Shown here: positions 15,932 to 23,800 of the stretch, piece by piece | How positions within the stretch are numbered: position 1 is the stretch's first letter | How the letters are laid out: every line of letters starts with the position of its first letter | Origin: Rhodoferax sp. | GTDB lineage: Bacteria; Pseudomonadota; Gammaproteobacteria; Burkholderiales; Burkholderiaceae_C | DNA: 27,907 nucleotides | Direction: 5' to 3' | Assembly: GCA_020048795.1 (NCBI GenBank) | Contig: JAIFMA010000248.1 | Span: 1 to 27,907 of the forward strand | Translations under genes and position numbers: made by a program | The notes under the pieces: model-generated | Databases searched by the model: none | What the model was told of the DNA's origin: nothing | The model's input: only the letters and a program-made list of their open reading frames with translations

Positions 15932-16844
15932 GAGCCATGGGTTCCTGTGAACCAGGGGTTGAAAAAGGCGTATCGCCCGAAGTATCAGCGTTCTTGGCGT
16001 GGGGTTGCGCCCAAAACAGGCGATCAGGCAGGGTGTGACCCATGCCGGGTCGAAAACCTTCCCGCAAGCTGCCATCGAGGTAGCTCAGCGCCTGTGCAAA
16101 AGCCTCGGTTAGTTCATAGCCGCTGGCCAGCAAGGCGCAGAAAGTGGCCGACAGCGTGTCCCCGCTGCCGATAAACGGGCCGGCCAGTCGGTCAAACCGG
16201 GCGCTGGCCATCAAGGTTTGCGGCGATGACAAGGTGTTTGCGAAACCGCTGTGCGCCAGGTCGATACCCGTGACCAGGGTGCAACTGGCACCCCGCTTGC
16301 CCGCTGCTACGGCAATATCGCGGGCACCAGGTGGGCGCTGGTTGTGCCAGTTTGGCAACAACCAGCGTGTCAGCGTGCTGTAACTGCCAACCAGCACCGC
16401 CGTCTGCGGCAGGATCAGGTCGGCAAAGGCTTCGTGGTAGGCATCTATGGCGTTGTCATTCCACCACGACAGATCGGGCATGCAGGCAATCAGGGGAATG
16501 TCGTCGTAATCGGCGGCAATACCCGCTACCACGCCCAGATTGTCAGGTGTGCCGGCAAAGCCGAGCCGGATCGCCTGCACCTGGATGTCTTCCAGCACGG
16601 CACGCGCCTGTTCGGCCACAGCCTCATCATCGAGCGGGTAGAAGTCAAATATCCGGGCGCTATCGCGGGCATAGGTGCCTGCCATGACCGGCAAGGCATG
16701 AACGCCCACGCAGGCCATCGCCACGACATCGGCGGCCAGTCCACCGGCACCACAGGGGTCGTTGCTGTTGAAGACCAGTACACAGGCCGGCGCGTCTGAT
16801 TTGGATGGATCGGGGTCGCTGGCTGTGACGGTGTCGGCTGGCAT
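15915..16844 (-). CDS. Divergent ThiD-like hydroxymethylpyrimidine/phosphomethylpyrimidine kinase
   Basis: This 309-residue protein has a ribokinase/PfkB-type fold. The N-terminal glycine motif reads 'FNSNDPCGAGGLAAD' where ThiD usually has a GSDxSGGAGIQAD-like sequence. The C-terminal anion-hole motif 'PFIGSGDTLSATFCALLA' carries the catalytic Asp D229. The middle is less typical: where ThiD has a DPVM-like motif this protein reads 'IACMPDLSWWND', so the substrate may differ. In thiamin synthesis the expected reaction is two successive ATP-dependent phosphorylations of HMP. The start is uncertain: ATG at 16844 (used) or an in-frame TTG at 16871. It is divergent from rubredoxin and overlaps hemL by 17 bases. 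The Ala/Pro-rich C-terminal tail after about residue 285 is low complexity. Fold is confident; substrate is not. Confidence 0.8.
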   Translation of the reverse strand: MPADTVTASDPDPSKSDAPACVLVFNSNDPCGAGGLAADVVAMACVGVHALPVMAGTYARDSARIFDFYPLDDEAVAEQARAVLEDIQVQAIRLGFAGTPDNLGVVAGIAADYDDIPLIACMPDLSWWNDNAIDAYHEAFADLILPQTAVLVGSYSTLTRWLLPNWHNQRPPGARDIAVAAGKRGASCTLVTGIDLAHSGFANTLSSPQTLMASARFDRLAGPFIGSGDTLSATFCALLASGYELTEAFAQALSYLDGSLREGFRPGMGHTLPDRLFWAQPHAKNADTSGDTPFSTPGSQEPMAHDTQH

Positions 16845-16954
16845 GAATGCGTCGGGATTTTCTTCAGGCAAAATATGATGACTTGTACGGGGGCCGGTGA
16901 CCGCGCCTGAAGCGGCACGGCGCGATGGGTATTCTATTTGAAGGCTGTTTTACT

Positions 16955-17128
16955 GTGACTCAATCAACCACCTGGATGTGCCTGATTTGCGGCTGGATTT
17001 ACCAGGAATCAGCAGGTAGCCCTGAACATGGCGTGCCGCCTGGTACACCTTGGCATTCGGTCCCCCTGAACTGGACTTGTCCGGAATGTGGCGCACGCAA
17101 AGAGGATTTTGAGATGGTGCAAATTTGA
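16955..17128 (+). CDS. Rubredoxin
   Basis: This 57-residue one-iron electron carrier has both Cys pairs: C9/C12 in 'MCLICGWIY' and C42/C45 in 'WTCPECGARKEDF'. The Tyr, Pro and Trp residues of the fold lie between them. The GTG at 16955 is used because it gives the usual length, and GAAGG at 16940-16944 lies 10 bases before it; an in-frame ATG at 16925 would add ten unlikely residues. Rubredoxins pass single electrons, for example to alkane hydroxylases or in oxidative stress defence. The partner is not encoded here. It precedes pilG with a 120-base gap and is divergent from the thiD-like gene. Confidence 0.95.
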   Translation: MTQSTTWMCLICGWIYQESAGSPEHGVPPGTPWHSVPLNWTCPECGARKEDFEMVQI

Positions 17129-17174
17129 AATGTCACCATTTTGTGCATTCACTGCGTGATTTTTGAATGAAAAA

Positions 17175-17185
17175 CAGGTAACCTG
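17175..17185. promoter_or_regulatory. Palindrome upstream of pilG (possible operator)
   Basis: CAGGT-A-ACCTG is a perfect 5+5 palindrome, followed by a further half-like CACCTG at 17188-17193. It lies 64 bases before the pilG start, in the only gap (17129-17248) that can hold the pil-chp promoter. AT-rich sequence surrounds it, but I could not assign convincing -35/-10 boxes. Confidence 0.35.
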
Positions 17186-17235
17186 TCACCTGCATAAGTT
17201 TTAGTGGCCTTGTGTCAGGGTGATTGAGTCAACTC

Positions 17236-17240
17236 AGGAG
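17236..17240 (+). promoter_or_regulatory. Ribosome binding site of pilG
   Basis: AGGAG lies 8 bases before the GTG at 17249. It supports GTG as the pilG start, since no ATG is available in this frame nearby. Confidence 0.7.
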
Positions 17241-17248
17241 TAAAGCTG

Positions 17249-17650
17249 GTGAATACGGCAGCATCAAATTTGAAAATTCTCGTGATTGACGACAGCAATA
17301 CCATCCGGCGTAGCGCCGAAATCTTCTTGAAGGCAGGCAAACATGAAGTGATGCTGGCTGAAGATGGCTTCGACGCGCTGGCCAAAGTCAGCGACTACCG
17401 CCCGGACCTGATCTTCTGCGATATTTTGATGCCCAGACTGGACGGCTACCAGACTTGCGCCATCATCAAGCGCAACGCCAAGTTCGCCAGCGTGCCGATT
17501 GTGATGTTGTCGTCCAAGGATGGGGTTTTTGACAAGGCACGTGGGCGTATGGTGGGCGCACAGGATTATTTGACCAAACCATTTACCAAAGACCAACTCC
17601 TCAAGGCCGTTGAACAATTTGGCTTGACTGCCGAGGGGGGTGTACAGTGA
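17249..17650 (+). CDS. pilG: Twitching-motility response regulator PilG
   Basis: This 133-residue single receiver domain has D14/D15 in 'LVIDDSNTIRRSAE', phospho-acceptor D58 in 'IFCDILMPRLDGYQ', S88 and K110 in 'YLTKPFTK'. 'DSNTIRRSAEIFLK' and 'MPRLDGYQTCAIIK' are typical of PilG. In Pseudomonas PilG is phosphorylated by ChpA and promotes pilus extension and cAMP signalling. It has a GTG start with a good ribosome site, and its stop overlaps the next start as GTGA. It is the first gene of the pil-chp operon. Confidence 0.95.
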   Translation: MNTAASNLKILVIDDSNTIRRSAEIFLKAGKHEVMLAEDGFDALAKVSDYRPDLIFCDILMPRLDGYQTCAIIKRNAKFASVPIVMLSSKDGVFDKARGRMVGAQDYLTKPFTKDQLLKAVEQFGLTAEGGVQ

Positions 17651-18012
17651 CGATTCATCATGTGCTGGTGGTCGATGACTCCAAGACCGAACTGATGTTC
17701 CTGACCGATGTGTTGCAAAAAAACGGCATGTCGGTGCGCACCGCCGAAGGTGCTGACGAGACCTTCAAACGGCTGGCCGATGCCATTCCCGACCTGATCC
17801 TGATGGATGTGGTGATGCCCGGGCAAAACGGCTATCAATTGACCCGGTCGATCAACCGCACGCCGCAGTATGCAGGCATTCCCATCATTCTTTGCACCAG
17901 CAAGAAACTCGAGACAGACCGCGTCTGGGGACTGCGCCAGGGAGCCCGCGACTACATCACCAAACCGGTCAATCCGGCAGAGTTGATGGAAAAAATCAAG
18001 GCCTTGGGGTGA
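17647..18012 (+). CDS. pilH: Twitching-motility response regulator PilH
   Basis: This 121-residue single receiver domain has D10/D11 in 'VLVVDDSKTEL', phospho-acceptor D54 in 'ILMDVVMPGQNGYQLTR', T84 and K106 in 'YITKPV'. The 'MPGQNGYQLTR' stretch is characteristic of PilH. In Pseudomonas it opposes PilG, linked to pilus retraction or acting as a phosphate sink. It starts at a GTG overlapping the pilG stop by four bases, so the two regulators are translated together. pilI follows after 12 bases. Confidence 0.95.
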   Translation: MTIHHVLVVDDSKTELMFLTDVLQKNGMSVRTAEGADETFKRLADAIPDLILMDVVMPGQNGYQLTRSINRTPQYAGIPIILCTSKKLETDRVWGLRQGARDYITKPVNPAELMEKIKALG

Positions 18013-18024
18013 TTTGAGGCACCC

Positions 18025-18555
18025 ATGACAAAAAGAGAAGCACTCAAAGACCTGCAGAACCGCCTGGCGGGGCGACTGCAGTCGGCACGCAATGATCCGG
18101 TTGCTGCCTCCTGGCTGGCCGTATTGGTGGGCACCCGGCACTACCTGCTGCCGCTCAACCAGTCGGGCGAGATATTTCCGCTGGCAAGCATTGCGCGGGT
18201 ACCCTACGCCTCGGCGTGGTTCAGCGGTGTCGTCAATTTGCGCGGTGGCCTGTATGCGGTGGTTGATCTGGCGGGTTTTCTGGATCGCCTTGAGGCACCG
18301 GTGCGCGGTGAACAGGCCTGGTCGGAAGTGCGTCTGATCACGTTCAACCCAGAGCTTGAAATCAATTGCGCCCTGATGGTCGATGGTCTGGCCGGGTTAC
18401 GCCGGGCGGAGGCTTTTTCCGGCACTCAGCCCGCCCCGCCAGGGTCACCCCCTTTCCTGGGAAAGGTTTTTTTGGACGCGCAGGGACGGCAGTGGCAAGA
18501 ACTCGATATGCGTTTGCTGTCCCAGACTGCCGATTTTCTGAATATCGGCACCTGA
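18025..18555 (+). CDS. pilI: CheW-like adaptor PilI
   Basis: This 176-residue protein is one CheW domain, from about residue 28 ('SWLAVLVGTRHYLLPLNQSGEIF') to about 165. It includes 'VPYASAWFSGVVNLRGGLYAVVDLAGFL', given here in outline as the CheW core, and a C-terminal 'LDAQGRQWQELDM'. The role is to link the PilJ receptor to the ChpA kinase at the membrane. A GAGG sequence lies just before the ATG. It sits in the fixed order pilG-H-I-J-chpA. Confidence 0.94.
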   Translation: MTKREALKDLQNRLAGRLQSARNDPVAASWLAVLVGTRHYLLPLNQSGEIFPLASIARVPYASAWFSGVVNLRGGLYAVVDLAGFLDRLEAPVRGEQAWSEVRLITFNPELEINCALMVDGLAGLRRAEAFSGTQPAPPGSPPFLGKVFLDAQGRQWQELDMRLLSQTADFLNIGT

Positions 18556-18576
18556 TTTATAGATTGGGGTTACCTT

Positions 18577-20829
18577 ATGGCTGTCATGGATCTACTCAAG
18601 CGTGTTTTCGGACGAAAGTCTCGCGACTCCGAACTGGATTCACGCATGGCCGTCCCCGATGTCTCGATGTACCAATTGGAGGCGGAGCTCAAGTCCAGCC
18701 AGACGCAATACGGACCACCAGAAATTCTGCCCGATACCGGGGTGAGTGCAAAAGGCCGGATTGAACAGCTCACGTTGCCGTTTTTGGGCAAAAAAACCGT
18801 GGCGCAACACCAGCGGGTGTTGACGGTCATGCTGATTGGCTTTTTGCTGTTGCTGGTGGGTGCCACCGTGGTGGGGATGAGCCAAAGCAGTCAGGCCGCC
18901 CGGCAATTGAACGCCACCGGCCAGGCCTTGATGCAATCGCAACGCCTTGCCAAGTTGGTCACGCAGGCGCTGGTGGGCGATGCCAGGGCCTTTGCCGATG
19001 TGACGCAGAGCTCGCAAATTCTTGCCAGGTCGGTCCATGGTTTGATGGCGGGAGACGCCGATATGGGTCTGTCGGCAGTGGGCGAGGTTGACCGGCAAAC
19101 CCTCGACAAGGCGGAGCCGCTGGCCGACCGGGCCGAGAAGAGCGCAGCCACAGTGGTGGCCCAGAAGAAGACCCTGACCCAGGCCGGCGCGGCCATGGCG
19201 TTGGTACATCGACAATCCAACACGCTGCTTGAGCTTGCCAATGCCGTGGCAACCCTGAAACAGCAACAGGGTGCAGCAGCGCCAGACATCGCAGCGGCGA
19301 ATCAGTTGGCCATGCTGACACAGCGCATTGGCAAGTCAGCCGCCGAGTTTTTGAGTATTGACGGTGTCAGCCCCGAGGCCCTGGCCCTGCTGGACAAGGA
19401 CCTGCTGGTTTTCAGGCAAACTGCCAAAGGCCTGCAGGACGGCAGCGCCGAGCTTCGACTGGCCGTGACCAACGATGCGGCCACGCGTGAGAAACTGAGC
19501 GCATTGATCCAGCTGTTTGAAGAAACCAGCGCCCCGGTCAGCGCGGTGCTGGGCAGTTTGCCAGGCCTGAAAGCGGCCCGGGCAGCGCAGGTCGCGATTC
19601 TGGCTGATAGCGAGTCGTTGCGCGCCAACCTGGAAACCCTGCAGGCCTCATTGTCCGAGCAGACCAACCTGAGCACTGCGGTGATGGCGATTCTGGCCAT
19701 TGCTGCGCTGCTGACGATCCTGGGCGCGGCGGCTTTGTCCTATGTGCAACTGCTCGACAGCCGGCAGCGTCAGGTGGATGCCGAGGCCCTCAAGATTGAA
19801 GCCCAAGCCCAGGAGCAGGAGGCCAAGCGGGTCAATGATGCCAATCAGGCGGCGATCCTGCGCTTGATGAACGAGTTGCAACTGGTCGCTGAAGGCGACC
19901 TGACCCAGCAGGCAACCGTCACTGAAGATATCACCGGTGCCATTGCAGACTCGGTCAATTACACCGTGGAGGAACTGCGTTCGCTGGTGGGCAATGTGCA
20001 AAACACGGCTTCCAGGGTGGCGCAGACCACGGCGGATGTGGATGTGACATCGACCGAATTGCTGGCAGCATCGAACGAACAGTTGCATGAAATTCGTGAA
20101 ACCGGCCGGTCGGTGGTGGATATGGCCACCCGCATCAACCAGGTGTCCAACCGGGCCCAGGAGTCGGCCGATGTGGCCCGGCAATCCCTGCAGGCGGCAG
20201 AAGTCGGTTTGCAGGCGGTTCAAAACGCCATCGGCGGCATGAACATCATCCGCGACCAGATCCAGGACACCTCCAAACGTATCAAGCGACTCGGTGAGTC
20301 GTCGCAGGAAATCGGCGAAATCACCGAATTGATTTCCGACATCACCGAACAGACCAATGTGCTGGCGCTCAACGCCGCCATTCAGGCAGCCTCGGCAGGC
20401 GATGCCGGGCGCGGCTTTTCGGTGGTGGCCGAAGAGGTGCAGCGACTGGCAGAGCGCTCGGCTGATGCCACGCGCCAGATTGCAGCGCTGGTCAAGGCGA
20501 TTCAGACCGACACCCATGATGCGGTTGGAGCCATGGAACGCTCGACCCACGGCGTGGTGGAAGGTGCCAAGCTGTCCGATAACGCAGGGACGGCCTTGAG
20601 CCAGATTGACCAGGTGTCGCGCCGACTGGCCGATTTGATCGAGCACATTTCATCCTCCACCCTGCAAGAGGCCAACCTGGCCAACGAGCTCGCAGGCAAT
20701 ATCCAGCATATCTTTGCCGTCACCGAGCAGACCGGCGAGGGCACACGTTCCACCGCAACCCAGGTCCGTGAGCTCTCCAAGATGGCCGAAGAGTTGCGCC
20801 AGTCGGTGGCACGCTTCCGGATTGTCTGA
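18577..20829 (+). CDS. pilJ: Type IV pilus chemoreceptor PilJ
   Basis: This 750-residue membrane receptor has an unusually long cytoplasmic N-terminal tail of about 80 residues, basic at first ('LLKRVFGRKSR'). TM1 is at about 81-101, and a periplasmic region at about 102-366 carries two PilJ-type helical repeats. TM2 is at about 367-391, with HAMP at about 392-470 and the MCP signalling domain at about 480-745. The hairpin tip includes 'TNVLALNAAIQAASAGDAG' and 'GFSVVAEEVQRLAERS' (about 590-625). In the Pil-Chp system PilJ senses surface contact or pilus subunits and controls ChpA. No NWETF-like tail is present. pilI lies 21 bases upstream and chpA 37 bases downstream. Confidence 0.95.
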   Translation: MAVMDLLKRVFGRKSRDSELDSRMAVPDVSMYQLEAELKSSQTQYGPPEILPDTGVSAKGRIEQLTLPFLGKKTVAQHQRVLTVMLIGFLLLLVGATVVGMSQSSQAARQLNATGQALMQSQRLAKLVTQALVGDARAFADVTQSSQILARSVHGLMAGDADMGLSAVGEVDRQTLDKAEPLADRAEKSAATVVAQKKTLTQAGAAMALVHRQSNTLLELANAVATLKQQQGAAAPDIAAANQLAMLTQRIGKSAAEFLSIDGVSPEALALLDKDLLVFRQTAKGLQDGSAELRLAVTNDAATREKLSALIQLFEETSAPVSAVLGSLPGLKAARAAQVAILADSESLRANLETLQASLSEQTNLSTAVMAILAIAALLTILGAAALSYVQLLDSRQRQVDAEALKIEAQAQEQEAKRVNDANQAAILRLMNELQLVAEGDLTQQATVTEDITGAIADSVNYTVEELRSLVGNVQNTASRVAQTTADVDVTSTELLAASNEQLHEIRETGRSVVDMATRINQVSNRAQESADVARQSLQAAEVGLQAVQNAIGGMNIIRDQIQDTSKRIKRLGESSQEIGEITELISDITEQTNVLALNAAIQAASAGDAGRGFSVVAEEVQRLAERSADATRQIAALVKAIQTDTHDAVGAMERSTHGVVEGAKLSDNAGTALSQIDQVSRRLADLIEHISSSTLQEANLANELAGNIQHIFAVTEQTGEGTRSTATQVRELSKMAEELRQSVARFRIV

Positions 20830-20866
20830 CGTGGCCCGTTTCAACCTTTCTTTGGCGGATTAATTC

Positions 20867-23800
20867 ATGCAAGCTCAAGCAGCATTGACTGGCGAGAGCG
20901 CAAGCTTCGAGTCCGACCTGGGTCCATTGGCCTGGGTGCTCGATGAATTGCGCAAGTCGCTGGATGGCGCCACCAAGGCGCTGCGTCGTTTTGTTCGGGA
21001 TGCTGAACTGTCCCGGGGTTCGGACCTGGCAGCGCTCGACGGCAGCCACCTGCGCATCGCACGCCAGCAACTGCACCAGGCCGTTGGCGCACTGGAGATG
21101 GTTGGGCTGGAAGTGCCTGCCAAAATGCTGCGGGCGATGGAAACGCTGGTGCAGAAATTTGTCCAAAAGCCAGAGTTCTGTAGCGACGAAGCCGCCCTCA
21201 AGGTCGAACGGGCCAGCTTTGCCCTGACCGACTACCTTGAGGGCATCCTGAAAGGCAAGCGCCTGTCTGCGGTAGCACTTTTCCCGCAATACCGCGAGGT
21301 GCTTGACCTAGTGGGCGAGGACCGTATCCATCCCGCCGATCTGTGGCAGCATGAATGGCGCTGGATTGACGTGCCACTGCCCCCATCCATCACCCCCTTG
21401 CCGTATGACGCTACCGTGCGTTCGCGCATCGACGGCTACATCCTCAATGTGGTCAAGACCGGCCATGTGCCTTCGGCGCGTGCCATGCTTGACATCAGCC
21501 TGGGATTTGCCGCGGGCCAGACCGAACTTCATCCCCGGGTGTTGTGGGCCGTGGCGGCGGCGTACTTTCAGTCAGTGGCGCTGGGTTTATCGGCACCAGA
21601 CATTTATGCCAAACGTGCGGCCTCCCGCGTCCTGTTGCAGTACCGCACCCTGGCGCGGGGCGAGCCCGACATTTCCGAGCGTCTGGTTCAGGATTTGCTG
21701 TTTTTTTGTGCTCAGGCTGTGGTGGGGCCCGATCAGGAGGTACCCGCCCTGCGGGCTGTGCAGGTCGCTTATGGCCTGGCACAGCCGGCCCGGATCGATT
21801 ACGACAAGACCCAGTTCGGGCGCTTTGATCCGGCCCTGTTGGCGCAGGCACGCAAACGCATTGCCGCCGCCACAGAAACCTGGTCCTCACTGTCTGGCGG
21901 CGAGACCAGCCGTATCAAGACGGCGCTGGACCAGTTCAGCCTGGTGTCTGACTCCATTGTCAAACTGCACCCTGAAAGTGGTGAGCTGGCCAGCGCCTTG
22001 ACGCGGGCCCTGGACGCTGTCAGCCGCTCTGGCAACGCACCCATTCCGTCGCTGGCCATGGAAGTAGCCACCGCCGTGCTCTACCTGGAAGCAGCTTACG
22101 AAGATCTGGATCCGACCAACGAACTGATGCTGCAGCGTGGCAACCGCCTGGCGCAACGGCTTGACCATGCCCTTTCCGGTGGCAAGCCAGAGCCTCTGGA
22201 CGAGTGGATGGAAGAGCTGTACCGCCGGGTCAGTGACCGCCAGACCATGGGCAGTGTGGTCGATGAGCTTCGAGGCACCTTGAACGAAGTTGAATCATCG
22301 CTGGATACCTATTTTCGTCACCCCGAGGACAAAACACCCCTGCAACAGGTGCCCGGGTGTCTGTCACAGATGCGCGGTGTGTTTTCTGTTTTGGGGCTGG
22401 ATCAGGCAGCCGTGGCGGTACTGCGGATGCGCGACAGCGCCGAACGTTTTCTGGTTGATGATGCCGCAACCGATTCGACGGGTGTCTTTGAGAAGCTGGG
22501 CAACAGCCTGGGTGCGCTCGGATTTTTGATCGATATGCTGAGTTACCAGCGCGAGCTGGCCAAAAAACTCTTTGTCTATGACGATGCCCTGGGCGAGTTT
22601 CGCTCTTTGATGGGGCGTCAGAAGCCCAAGGCGGATCAGCCTGCGGCAGCACCGCAGCTCGCAACCCCCGTGGTCGATGCCACGCCCGAAGTATTGCCAA
22701 CGCCGCCAGAGCCACCAGCGCCAGCCCTGCCGACAGCAGCCGTTGAGCCTGCAGCACCGAGGCTCCCCGAGACGGCAGCGCTCGCGCAACCGGCACCTGC
22801 GGTGCCACAGCCAGCGACACTTTCGCCGTCTGCCACACCGGAGATCGAAGACGACGATGCCGAGTTGCGTGACATTTTTCTCGATGAAGCCCGCGAGGTG
22901 GCGCAAAACGGTTTGGGGACTTTGGCCGCGCTCAGGGACAGCCCCGCCGATCTGGAACAGCAGACCAGTCTGAGGCGGTGTTTCCACACACTCAAGGGCA
23001 GTTCCCGAATGGTCGGACTCAACGAGTTCGGCGAAGCTGCCTGGGCCATGGAGCAGTTGCTCAACGCCTGGTTGCCCCAGCAACTGGCGGCAACCCCGGC
23101 CTTGATACGGCTGTCCGAGCAGGCCATCGAAGGGTTTGCACGCTGGATTGAGGACATTGCGGCCCATACCGACGCTTCCTGGCGGGCCTTGCCGTTTCGC
23201 CAGGCAGCCGACCGCCTGCGACTCGACGGCGTGGCTGAGGAACTGCTGCTGCCCAAGATGGCCAGCGTGGCGACGGTGGCCGAGCCGGTCGAGCTGATGC
23301 CACCCCCCGATCCGACGCTGGCGGCGCCCCCTGCTGCGGCACTGGATCTGCCCGCCAACGAGTTGTATGACGCGCCCGAATTGCCAGAAGATTTTTCTGC
23401 CACGCAGATGATCGATTTTGGCGACACACAGACGATTGACTTCACTCAGCAGCCGCAGGCGCACCAGCCGGGTACCGACGCGGTGGGCTTTTTGCATGCA
23501 GGTGACACGGCGACCGAGGATTTGCTCGATCTCTCGTTTGATCAGTTGCTGCCAGCACCACCCGATGCCCCACCGGTGGTGGCAGATGCCATTGAGGTTT
23601 CGTTCGATCTTGAGGATGTGCTGACACCCCTTGCGCCAGCAGTGTTGCCTGAAGCACCGGCCACTGAGCCTGCGCTGGCCTCAGAGCCCGATCCGTTGCA
23701 GGACCTGGCCGCAGAACTCAGCACAGAAGCGTTGCCAGAGCCCGCATCCACGCCAGCACCTGAAGCGCAACCGGTGCCTGAGTCGGCCGATGAAACCGAG

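Noticed and set aside
14687..16174. 495-codon open frame on the plus strand opposite hemL and the thiD-like gene
   Set aside because: It is antisense to two well-identified genes, low in protein character and typical of GC-rich shadow frames.
22600..22850. Repetitive Pro/Ala/Glu-coding DNA in chpA that could be taken for a tandem repeat
   Set aside because: It is a low-complexity interdomain linker without a regular repeat unit, as expected in ChpA proteins.
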